A DNA stretch of 54,598 nt from Oscillatoriaceae cyanobacterium M33_DOE_052 (GTDB lineage Bacteria > Cyanobacteriota > Cyanobacteriia > Cyanobacteriales > Laspinemataceae), in contig DVDU01000132.1 in assembly GCA_015296065.1 (NCBI GenBank), positions 1 to 54,598 of the forward strand. The letters run 5' to 3'. Below are positions 36,041 to 45,000 of the stretch, in pieces. How positions within the stretch are numbered: the stretch's first letter is position 1; each line of letters starts with the position of its first letter. The notes under the pieces are model-generated. The model saw nothing but the letters and a program-made list of their open reading frames with translations. It searched no databases and was not told the DNA's origin. The translations under genes and the position numbers were made by a program.

Positions 36041-36289
36041 TTACCCCGGTTTTTCATTACTGTTTTTCGCCTCAACTGGTGGCACCGGGTCATATCCCCC
36101 AGGATGCAGGGGGTGACACCGCAACACCCGCGCCACCGCCATCCCTGTCCCCCGGACTGGACCAAAACGCTCGATCGCCTCAATAGCGTACTGGGAACAA
36201 GTGGGATGAAAGCGGCAAGTAGGCGGAAATAGGGGAGAAACAAACATCCGATAGCTGCGAATTGAACCTATAAGCAACTGTTTGATCAT
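36041..36289 (-). CDS. yidD: membrane protein insertion efficiency factor YidD
   Basis: An 82-residue member of the YidD family. [20 protein letters not shown] is an amphipathic membrane-associated helix. [19 protein letters not shown] carries the family's conserved cysteines, and [16 protein letters not shown] follows. YidD assists YidC in inserting membrane proteins. The usual neighbours rnpA, rpmH and yidC are absent here, which is not uncommon in cyanobacteria. It is divergent from the phytol-kinase-like gene. Confidence 0.93.
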   Translation of the reverse strand: MIKQLLIGSIRSYRMFVSPLFPPTCRFHPTCSQYAIEAIERFGPVRGTGMAVARVLRCHPLHPGGYDPVPPVEAKNSNEKPG

Positions 36290-36338
36290 AGGAAAGCGGG
36301 CGCTGTGATATGATATGGGCCAAATTAGGAGAGGGGAA

Positions 36339-37052
36339 ATGATGAATCCCTTTCAGGGATGGGAACTGCTAGGCTCGTTAACATCCATTCCCCCTTGGTG
36401 GCAAGGAGGTCTGGTGGTCGCCTGGTTAGGTTTGGTGTTGCTGGTGGCGCAGATGTTGCACCGAGTCGCACCTACGAGTCCAGAAATCGTCCGCAAAACA
36501 GTCCACATTGGCAGCGGTAACGTAATTTTGCTGGCTTGGTGGCTGAATTTTCCTGCTTTGGTAGGAGTGGCGGCGGCGATTTTGGCGGCGGCTATTGCCC
36601 TGCTGTCGTACTTCCTCCCCATTATGCCCAGTATTAATAGTGTGGGGCGGCAGAGTTGGGGGACTTTTTTCTACGCTGTGAGCATCGGCGTCCTCATTGC
36701 CTGGTTTTGGCCCTTGGAGCAACCGGTTTATGCCGCTTTGGGGATTTTAGTTATGGCTTGGGGAGATGGGTTAGCTGGGGCGATCGGACAGCGGTTTGGC
36801 CAGCACAAATACCAATTTTTCGGGCAAAAAAAGAGCTGGGAAGGTTCCCTGACAATGGCCGCCGTTAGCTTTGTCGTGGCATTGCTGGTGTTAACCGGGG
36901 TGGAAGGGAGCCTCTGGCAGACCGGACTGGTAGCAGGGGCGATCGCCCTCGTCGCCACCGCTTTAGAAACCTTATCCTTTCTAGGGATTGATAACCTCAC
37001 CGTTCCCCTAGGCAGTGCCGCAGTGGCCTTTTTCTTAACTCAAATTTTATAA
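36339..37052 (+). CDS. phytol kinase / dolichol kinase-like membrane protein
   Basis: A 237-residue polytopic membrane protein of the CDP-archaeol synthase/dolichol kinase-like superfamily. Six or seven hydrophobic segments are visible. [19 protein letters not shown] (near 54-72), [20 protein letters not shown] (near 145-165) and [17 protein letters not shown] are the diagnostic motifs. In Synechocystis and plants this branch (VTE5-like) phosphorylates phytol released from chlorophyll for tocopherol and chlorophyll recycling; that role is inferred here. The start at 36339 has AGGAG 7 bases upstream; a frame opening at 36315 would add eight residues. Confidence 0.82.
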   Translation: MMNPFQGWELLGSLTSIPPWWQGGLVVAWLGLVLLVAQMLHRVAPTSPEIVRKTVHIGSGNVILLAWWLNFPALVGVAAAILAAAIALLSYFLPIMPSINSVGRQSWGTFFYAVSIGVLIAWFWPLEQPVYAALGILVMAWGDGLAGAIGQRFGQHKYQFFGQKKSWEGSLTMAAVSFVVALLVLTGVEGSLWQTGLVAGAIALVATALETLSFLGIDNLTVPLGSAAVAFFLTQIL

Positions 37053-37160
37053 TTGAGGGCGAAGCATTCCAGCAGATTCGTGATTTGGATTAAAAAGGGA
37101 TTTAGGCCAGAATGCTAGGCCAGAATGCTTCCCCCTACAAGCATATTCGTCACCCAAGAC

Positions 37161-37197
37161 AAAATACCCCCTACCCGACATGGTGAGGAGGTATTTT
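37161..37197. terminator. Bidirectional terminator
   Basis: AAAATACC pairs with GGTATTTT, extended by CCT/AGG after one mismatch, around a 13-base loop. It lies between the convergent phytol-kinase-like gene and a 49-residue gene, and has A-rich and T-rich ends for both directions. Confidence 0.7.
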
Positions 37198-37241
37198 AGT
37201 ATTTAGACTCATGGTTAGCCATCGAGTTTGTTGTTGGCGGC

Positions 37242-37391
37242 TTAATCTGCCCACCGTTGCTGTTTATAGGGTTCGCCTTCAAACGGCTGGAGGCCGATAT
37301 TCGGATAGGCATCGTCACTAGGGGAAAAGATGCGAGCTGCAGCTTCGGAAAGGTACCGCATCATGTCAGAAAGCAGTTTGGAGATGTTCAT
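37242..37391 (-). CDS. conserved small cyanobacterial protein, 49 residues
   Basis: A short gene. MNISKLLSDMMRYLSEAAAR is an amphipathic helix, and IFSPSDDAYPNIGLQPFEGE then PYKQQRWAD is a polar tail with proline and acidic residues. GGGG lies 8 bases before the ATG at 37391. I recall similar small proteins (SKLxxDxMRYxSEAAARIFGPSDDAYP) in many cyanobacteria, but no function is known to me. It converges with the phytol-kinase-like gene across a shared terminator. Confidence 0.7.
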   Translation of the reverse strand: MNISKLLSDMMRYLSEAAARIFSPSDDAYPNIGLQPFEGEPYKQQRWAD

Positions 37392-37754
37392 ATATTTTTC
37401 CCCGCACCAAATAAGTGCTTAGCTAAACTGAGGTAAAAGCCGATTCGCTTTCATACTTTTATAGTAAACTACCTGGGGAGCTTTGGCGCAGATTCGCAAT
37501 ATTTTGTATCTTAAGTTATAATTTCGCAATATTTATTTTAATTGATGCGAACTTTATTGCAGCTAGTATAAACAAATATGCAATTCTCTGTCTAAATGTT
37601 AAGATAAATCATCAAACGTTAAGTTATTCCCAGATTTGGGCACTTTAGCATAGGGGTCATCCCCCCATCTCCCCGTCTCCCTGGTAGTAGGCACAAAATG
37701 ATACCATAAGCCTGGAAATTCCCAGCCCTCCACAGTTCCACCTCACCCAGAACC
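37392..37754. other. Intergenic region upstream of pncB
   Basis: AT-rich from 37440 to 37620, where both the promoter of the small minus-strand gene and that of pncB could lie. A TATAAA-like element on the minus strand near 37458-37463 is a possible -10. A short CCCCGTCTCC repeat is at 37660-37685. No other gene is seen. Confidence 0.5.
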
Positions 37755-39119
37755 ATGAGAAACACCGAAAACTCTGTAAACCCGCCCCTAACCGTTGACC
37801 CGGAAGAGTACGGGTTGCTCACAGACCTATACCAATTAACAATGGTGGCTTGCTACGTGGGGGAGGGATTAGATGAAAGACAAGCCAGCTTTGAGCTATT
37901 TACCCGCCGGTTGCCAGCCGGTTGGGGATATGCAGTGGCAATGGGGCTATCCCAGGCGGTGGAATACCTAGAACAACTGCAATTTACCCCAGAACAAATC
38001 GCCGCGCTCCAAGCCACAGGGATTTTCGCCAACGCCCCAGAGCGATTTTGGTCCCTGCTGAAGTCCGCCAAATTCACCGGGGACCTCTGGGCAGTACCCG
38101 AAGGGACGGCAGTATTTCCCAACGAACCCATCCTCAGAATAGAAGCCCCCCTGTGGCAAGCGCAGTTAGTAGAAACATACCTGCTTTGCACGATTAACTA
38201 CCAAACTGCCATTGCTACCCGCGCCGCCAGGATGCGAGACGCCGCCGGACCAAACGCCCTCCTCCTAGAATTCGGCACTAGACGCGCTTTTGGTCCGGGA
38301 GCCGCCATCTGGGCGGCCAGAGCTGCCCTCGCTGCTGGTTTAGATGCCACCTCCAACGTCCTCGCGGCCCTGAAATTGGGCCGCAAACCCACTGGGACGA
38401 TGGCCCACGCCCTAGTTATGGCTCTCACCGCCACGGAAGGGAGCGAAATGCAGGCATTTACCACATTTCACCATTACTTTCCCGGGGCGCCCCTGCTCAT
38501 CGATACCTACGACACCCTCAACGCTGCCAGAAAATTGGCAGAACGGGTAAAAGTCGGCGAAGTAGAACTCGCCGGAGTGCGGCTCGACTCGGGAGATTTA
38601 CTCACCCTCTCTCAAGAAGTGCGGGCGCTATTGCCAGAAGTCCCCATTTTTGCCAGCGGTGATTTAGATGAGTGGGAAATCTCCAGATTAAAAGCCGCCG
38701 GAGCCTGCATTGATGGCTATGGCTTGGGCACTCGCCTGGTGACAGGGGCGCCGGTGAATGGCGTTTATAAACTGGTAGAGATTGACGGCGTACCGGTGAT
38801 GAAACAATCTAGCGGTAAACCTTCTTATCCTGGAAGGAAACAGGTGTTTCGCCGCACTAATGACGGTGTGGTGGTGGGCGATCGGTTGGCACTGGCGACA
38901 GAAACACCAATGGAGGAAGAAAAACCCCTGCTGGAGCTGGTGGTCAAGGCGGGAGAGCGGGTAGTCTCTGCGGATACCTTGGAGGAAATTGCTGCTCGTA
39001 CCAGCGCTGCTGTGGCGGCTTTGCCTCCAGAAACGCGCCGCTTGGATCAGCCTATATCTATAGATGTGGTGGTATCGCCTCAGTTGCAAGCCCTCACGGA
39101 GCAAACTCAGAAGCAATGA
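37755..39119 (+). CDS. pncB: nicotinate phosphoribosyltransferase
   Basis: Forms nicotinate mononucleotide from nicotinate and phosphoribosyl pyrophosphate, the entry of the NAD salvage (Preiss-Handler) route. The 454-residue product has YGLLTDLYQLTMVACYV at the start, LLLEFGTRRAFGPGAA in the middle, and the PRPP/phosphate-binding segment GVRLDSGDLLTLSQEVR near 275-290. The length is normal for the family. It is the first gene of a three-gene NAD operon; the stop codon lies 3 bases before nadD. Confidence 0.93.
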   Translation: MRNTENSVNPPLTVDPEEYGLLTDLYQLTMVACYVGEGLDERQASFELFTRRLPAGWGYAVAMGLSQAVEYLEQLQFTPEQIAALQATGIFANAPERFWSLLKSAKFTGDLWAVPEGTAVFPNEPILRIEAPLWQAQLVETYLLCTINYQTAIATRAARMRDAAGPNALLLEFGTRRAFGPGAAIWAARAALAAGLDATSNVLAALKLGRKPTGTMAHALVMALTATEGSEMQAFTTFHHYFPGAPLLIDTYDTLNAARKLAERVKVGEVELAGVRLDSGDLLTLSQEVRALLPEVPIFASGDLDEWEISRLKAAGACIDGYGLGTRLVTGAPVNGVYKLVEIDGVPVMKQSSGKPSYPGRKQVFRRTNDGVVVGDRLALATETPMEEEKPLLELVVKAGERVVSADTLEEIAARTSAAVAALPPETRRLDQPISIDVVVSPQLQALTEQTQKQ

Positions 39120-39122
39120 CAA

Positions 39123-39689
39123 ATGAAAATCGCTCTATTTGGCACTAGCGCCGACCCCCCCACCACGGGGCACCAAGCGATCCTCTCCTGGTTGTGTGGG
39201 GAGTTTGACTGGGTGGCGGTGTGGGCGGCGGATAATCCGATGAAGTCGGAACAGCAAACGCCCCTGAACCATCGATCGGCTATGCTGCGGTTGGTGGTGG
39301 CCGAAATCCAGCAAACCGATGCTAATATCGGCTTTTACTCGGAACTGAGCAGCCCTTATACGATCGACACTCTGGAGCGGGCACGGCAATTATGGCCTGA
39401 TGCTTTGTTTACTTTGGTCATCGGTGCTGATTTGGTGGGGCAAATACATCGGTGGTATCGGGCGGCGGAGTTGCTGGCGCAAGTGCCGCTCCTAGTGGTG
39501 CCTCGATCGGGTTACGCTATTAATGCCACAGACCGGGAGCGCTTACAGCAGATGGGTGCCCGGGTCAGATTGGCCACATTTGTCCCTCCGGCGATTTCCT
39601 CTACCGCCTACCGTCAGGGGGAGGACCGGAACGGAGACATCATCCCCCCGGTAGTGAAAGAATACATTCGGCGCCACAATTTGTTTTAG
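39123..39689 (+). CDS. nadD: nicotinate-nucleotide adenylyltransferase
   Basis: Adenylates nicotinate mononucleotide to nicotinate adenine dinucleotide, the middle step of NAD synthesis. The 188 residues have the nucleotidyltransferase TxGH motif in FGTSADPPTTGHQAILSWL (near residues 7-25), DALFTLVIGADLVGQIHRWY, and the C-terminal ISSTAYRQG motif (usually ISST-IR). Located 3 bases after pncB and clearly co-transcribed. nadE follows after a repeat-filled gap of 137 bases. Confidence 0.92.
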   Translation: MKIALFGTSADPPTTGHQAILSWLCGEFDWVAVWAADNPMKSEQQTPLNHRSAMLRLVVAEIQQTDANIGFYSELSSPYTIDTLERARQLWPDALFTLVIGADLVGQIHRWYRAAELLAQVPLLVVPRSGYAINATDRERLQQMGARVRLATFVPPAISSTAYRQGEDRNGDIIPPVVKEYIRRHNLF

Positions 39690-39826
39690 AAACTTTGTCC
39701 TTGGTCATTTGTCATTTGTCCTTTGTCATTTGACCTGTTACCCAACGACAATTCGCTCAGGGGACAAGGGACAAGTGACATGTTACCTGTTACCAGTGAC
39801 AAATGACCAGTGACAAATGACAAATT
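39690..39826. repeat. TTTGTCC/TTTGTCA heptamer repeats within the NAD operon
   Basis: Tandem TTTGTCC, TTTGTCA and, in the other orientation, GGACAAG and TGACAAA units fill the gap between nadD and nadE. A large hairpin between them could affect read-through from nadD into nadE. Confidence 0.75.
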
Positions 39827-41572
39827 ATGAAAATCGCAGTTGCACAACTTAATCTCACCATTGGCGACCTGACGGGAAATGCTAGCAAAATCCTGGAAGC
39901 TGCCCAAAAAGCCGTCGGGGAAGGGGCAAATCTGCTGTTGACTCCTGAGCTATCATTATGTGGGTATCCGCCGCGAGATTTGCTTCTAAATCCCAGTTTT
40001 ATCAAGGCGATGGCGGCTCAATTGCAGGAATTAGCGGCGGCATTACCTCCTGAAATTGCGGTTTTGGTGGGGAATGCGCCGCTGAATCCTACGGCGGCAA
40101 ATAATGGGGGGAAATCTCTATTTAATAGTATTGCCCTTTTGGAAAATGGGAAAGTTCAGCAGTTTTTCCATAAGCGCTTACTCCCGACTTATGATGTGTT
40201 TGATGAACACCGCTATTTTGAACCGGCAACGGTGAGTAATTATTTTATTAGCGGCGCAAGAGACCCCGGCTCATCGGGGGGTTGGGGGGATTCCCAGGGC
40301 TCACGCGCCACTGGGCAGTTAAAAATTGGGGTGACAATTTGTGAGGATTTGTGGAATGATGAAGACTTTTGGGGGCAGCGGATTTATGCGAGTAATCCCA
40401 TTGCTGATTTGGCGGCGGCCCAGGTGGATTTGATTATTAATTTGTCGGCTTCCCCTTATACGCTGGGTAAGCAAAAGTTGCGGGAGGCGATGCTGGCTCA
40501 TGCGGCGAAGCGCTATCAAATACCCGTGATTTATGCTAATCAAGTGGGGGGTAATGATGATTTGATTTTTGATGGCTGTAGTTCGGCGTTTAATCGGGCG
40601 GGGGAGTTGGTGAGCCGCGCTGGCTATTTTGCCACGGATTTGATGATGGTGGAATTTGACGAAAACCAGAGAGATTTGGTGGGGGGAAGTAGGTTGGCGG
40701 CGGCACCAGAAAGCGCTGATGAGGAGATGTTTAGAGCTTTGGTGTTGGGGGTGGGAGATTATGCGCGCAAGTGTGGGTTTAAGTCGGCGGTGATGGGTTT
40801 GAGCGGGGGGATAGATTCGTCGTTGGTGGCGGCGGTGGCGGCGGCGGCTTTTGGGCCAGAGAATGTTTTGGGAGTTTTGATGCCTTCGCCTTATAGTTCT
40901 GACCATTCGGTAACTGATGCTTATGTCTTGGCGGCGAATTTGGGAATCAAAACGCAGATTTTACCGATCGGGGAGTTGATGGCGGGGTACGATCGCGCTT
41001 TGCAGTCGGTGTTTGCTGGTTTGGAGCCAGATGTGACTGAGGAAAACTTGCAATCGCGCATCCGGGGTAATTTGCTGATGGCTTTGGCGAATAAATTCGG
41101 CCATTTGCTATTGAGTACGGGGAATAAGTCGGAAATGGCGGTGGGGTACTGCACTCTGTACGGGGATATGAATGGTGGTTTGGCGGCGATCGCCGATGTC
41201 CCCAAAACTCGCGTTTACTCGATTTGTGCTTGGCTCAACGCCCACGGTGCAGAGATTTTTGGCCAAAATCAAACTATCATCCCCCCCAATGTCCTGTCTA
41301 AGGCCCCCAGTGCGGAACTGAAACCAGGGCAAGTGGACCAGGACTCTTTGCCTCCATACGATATCCTGGATGATATCCTGCACCGGTTGATTGAAAAACA
41401 CCAATCCAGAGCCGAAATTGAAGCTGCTGGCTATGAACCCGCCACGGTGGCGCGGGTGATTAAACTGGTGAAGGTGGCTGAGTTCAAGCGCCGCCAAGCG
41501 CCTCCGGGTCTGAAAGTGACCGATCGAGCCTTTGGGACCGGTTGGCGGATGCCGATCGCTTCCCTGAGCTGA
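39827..41572 (+). CDS. nadE: glutamine-dependent NAD+ synthetase
   Basis: Amidates nicotinate adenine dinucleotide to NAD using glutamine, the last step of the pathway. The 581 residues comprise an N-terminal nitrilase-fold glutaminase (1-265; catalytic cysteine in VTICEDLWND near residue 169) and a C-terminal NAD synthase with the ATP-binding PP-loop GLSGGIDSSLVAA near 324-336. At residues 144-163 there is a glycine- and serine-rich insertion (ARDPGSSGGWGDSQGSRATG) just before the strand carrying the catalytic cysteine; it looks like a translated repeat. The enzyme otherwise appears complete. Confidence 0.94.
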   Translation: MKIAVAQLNLTIGDLTGNASKILEAAQKAVGEGANLLLTPELSLCGYPPRDLLLNPSFIKAMAAQLQELAAALPPEIAVLVGNAPLNPTAANNGGKSLFNSIALLENGKVQQFFHKRLLPTYDVFDEHRYFEPATVSNYFISGARDPGSSGGWGDSQGSRATGQLKIGVTICEDLWNDEDFWGQRIYASNPIADLAAAQVDLIINLSASPYTLGKQKLREAMLAHAAKRYQIPVIYANQVGGNDDLIFDGCSSAFNRAGELVSRAGYFATDLMMVEFDENQRDLVGGSRLAAAPESADEEMFRALVLGVGDYARKCGFKSAVMGLSGGIDSSLVAAVAAAAFGPENVLGVLMPSPYSSDHSVTDAYVLAANLGIKTQILPIGELMAGYDRALQSVFAGLEPDVTEENLQSRIRGNLLMALANKFGHLLLSTGNKSEMAVGYCTLYGDMNGGLAAIADVPKTRVYSICAWLNAHGAEIFGQNQTIIPPNVLSKAPSAELKPGQVDQDSLPPYDILDDILHRLIEKHQSRAEIEAAGYEPATVARVIKLVKVAEFKRRQAPPGLKVTDRAFGTGWRMPIASLS

Positions 41573-42037
41573 CGGTTTGCCCGTCGGGGCAATTTATAGT
41601 CATTTGTCATGTCTCATTTGTCATTTGTCATTTGTCATTTGTCATTTGACTGTAGGGGCGAATGGCTGTTCGGCCCTCACAAGGGACTACCGGACAAGCT
41701 ACCTTGGGACAAATGATAAATGACAAAACCAAGCGTGTTATATTGTTTAAAAGTTAGGCACGATTTACAGCATATGTCGTTTGTCATTTGTCATTGGTCA
41801 TTTGACAAGTGACTGTAGGGGCAGGGCATGATTAATCTCTCGGTGACAGCCTTCGTCTTGATGACGCCGTGCCCCTACCACATGACCAATGACTGTGGGG
41901 GCACGGACAAGCTCGGCGCAGATTAATTTCTCGGTGACAGCCTTCGTCTTGATGACGCCGTGCCCCTACCACATGACCTTCGGACAAAGGACAAGTAACA
42001 ATTAACCATGCAAGTCCCTCCCCAGCGTAACTATACC
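41573..42037. repeat. Repeat-filled region between nadE and the giant kinase
   Basis: Tandem TCATTTG/TTTGTCA heptamers (about 41602-41650 and 41775-41800) and a 58-bp direct repeat with one mismatch (41830-41887 and 41921-41978, containing GACAGCCTTCGTCTTGATGA). It continues to the start of the next gene. No gene is seen, and I see no clear promoter or terminator. Confidence 0.8.
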
Positions 42038-45000
42038 ATGATCGCAATTCCCGGATACCAGATTTTGTCCCTCATCTATGAAAGTTCAAATTCAGCAGTG
42101 TATCGAGGGCGGCGTAACCAGGATAATCTACCGGTTATCATTAAAATCCTCAAACAAGAATATCCCACAGAAGCAGATATCGCTAGATATCAACAAGAAT
42201 ATGAGATTGCCAGCTCTCTTGATAGCGAATGTTCGGTGAAAGCCTATGAAATTCTCCCACTTAAAAATACGCTGGTTATGGTATTAGAGGATTTTGGCGG
42301 AGAATCACTGCGAATTTTGATGGATTCCCAAAAATTCACCTTGTTGGGATTTCTCGGCCTTGCCATCAAAATTGCTGAGAGTTTGGGTGAACTGCACGCC
42401 CGCAATATTATTCACAAAGATATTAACCCGTCGAATATTGTCTATAATCCGGTGACGGGTGAGCTAAAAATTATTGATTTCAGTATTGCTATGGTCTTAG
42501 GGCGGACTCACGCCAGCGAATCCGGCGCGGCTAAACTCAGCGCCCACCTAGAAGGGACTTTTGCCTATATGTCCCCGGAGCAAACTGGGAGGATGAACCG
42601 CCAGCTAGACTATCGCACTGATTTTTATTCCTTGGGCGCTACTTTCTATGAATTGCTGTTAGGCGAGCTACCTTTTACCAGTGGTGATGCGATGGAGTTG
42701 GTCCATGCTCACATCGCCAAACAGCCGGTGCCTCCCCATGAGCGGCTGGCGGAAATCCCGAAAGCGATGTCTGATATTGTGATGAAGCTGATGGCGAAGA
42801 ACCCGGAAGAACGCTACCAAAGTGCTTGGGGACTGAAAGCTGATTTGGCCACTTGTCTGGAGCAATTGCAAGGTGGGGGAATTATATCTGAATTTTCCCT
42901 GGGCAGGCAAGATATTTCAGAAAAGTTTCAAATTCCCCAAAAACTGTACGGGCGACAAGCGGAAATTGACAACCTCCTGGCGGCATTCGATCGGGTGAAG
43001 CAGGGGGCAACCGAGATGATCCTCGTGGCGGGGTATTCGGGGATTGGTAAGTCAGCTTTGGTGGCAGCAATTACATCACCGATCGTCCGGGAAGGGGGGT
43101 ATTTCATCACCGGGAAATTCGATCAGTTTCAGCGCAGTATTCCCTACTCAGCGGTGGTGAGTGCGTTTTCAGAATTGGTACGTCTGCTGTTGTCTCAAAG
43201 TGAAGCTCAGTTAAAACAGTGGCGGGAAAAAATTCTGGCGGCTCTCGGTCCTAATGGCCAAATTATTATTGATGTGATTCCCGAGGTGGAACTGATTATC
43301 GGGCCGCAACCCCCAGTCCCGGAATTGAAACCAGCGGAGGCGCAAAACCGGTTTAATTTTGTGTTTCAAAATTTTATCGAAGTGTTTTGTACCCCAGAGC
43401 ATCCGCTGGTGATATTTTTGGACGATTTGCAGTGGGCAGACTCCGGCTCTTTGAAGCTGCTGAAGCTGATGATGGCGGACGAGCAAATGCAATATCTGTT
43501 CCTCATTGGTGCTTATCGGGATAATGAGGTGAGCCCCACTCACCCGCTGATGATGACGGTGGAGGCTTTGCGGCAACAAAATGCGGTGGTGAGTCAGGAA
43601 ACGCTCACACCTTTGAATGTGGCGCAAGTGGCGGAGTTGATTGCCGATACTTTGCATCGCGAGGCGGAGTCTGTGACTCCTTTGGCGGATTTGGTGGTGC
43701 GCAAAACTGAGGGTAATCCTTTTTTTGTGAATCAGTTTTTGAAAACTCTGTATCAGGAGAACTTAATCACGTTTGCACCGCCGCAAACGAACAAGATTGG
43801 CGGTTGGCAGTGGGATATTGCCCAAATTGAAGCGGTGGGGATTACGGAAAATGTGGTGGAGTTGATGATTGGCAAGCTGAAGAAACTGCCCGAGGCGACT
43901 CAGGAGGTTTTGCGCTTGGGAGCTTGTCTGGGGAGTCAGTTTGATTTAAATACTCTGTGCCTGATTTATGAAATGGAGGCAACCACGACGTTTCAAGGGT
44001 TGTTGCCTGCGATTAAAGAGGGTTTGCTGCTGCCTATTTCTGATATGTCCATGCCAGAGGAGGAGCTGATTAATTTTCCGCTGCTGATTCTCAGTTATAA
44101 GTTTTTGCACGATCGGGTACAGCAGGCGGCTTATTCCCTGATTGATGACGACCACAAACAGGCGGTTCACTTGCGCATCGGGCGGATGCTGCTGGCGAGT
44201 ACACCGGAGGAATACCGCTCCGATCGGGTGTTTGAGCTGGTGGATCACATGAACGTAGGGCGGTACTTGATTACCGAGGAGGCAGAAAAATTAGAGCTGG
44301 CGGCTCTGAATTTGGAAGCGGGGAAAAAAGCTCAAGATGCCACGGCTTATGTGGCGGCGAAGACATATCTCACGGCGGGGATAGAGGGACTGCCGAAAAA
44401 TTCCTGGGAACACTACTATAATTTGGCTTTTAATTTGCACAAAGAAAGGGCGGTAGTAGAGTATTTAAATGGGAATTTTGAGGCATCTCTAGAGTTTATT
44501 CATCTGACTTTGGAGCGGGCAAAAACCATAGACGAGTCTGCCGAAATTTACAACCTTCTCATCGTGCAGTACGGTTTGCGGGCAAAATACGATGAGGCAA
44601 TCCGGGTAGGGAGAACGGCTCTGGCTCTGTTGGGGGTGGATTTGCCAGAAGAGAATTTGCAGGAGGCGATCGGTGCAGAATTCGCCGCTGCGAAAGAAAA
44701 GTGGCAAGACCAGGATATCGCCGCCTTGGTTGACGCCCCCCCCATGACCAACAGTGAGAAAAAACTGGCTCTCAAACTGCTGACCAACTTGGGGTTATCC
44801 GCTTACCTCACCAGTCCTCAGCTCTGGATGGTAATTTTTCTCAAAGGCGTCAACATCTCTCTGGAATATGGCAGCACCGCAGATTCTTGTATTTGCTACA
44901 CTAACTATGGCATTCTCCTCACTTCGGTGTTGGGCGATTATCAATCTGCCTATCAGTTTGGTCAACTGGCAATCAAACTGATTGATAAGTGGAACGCCAA

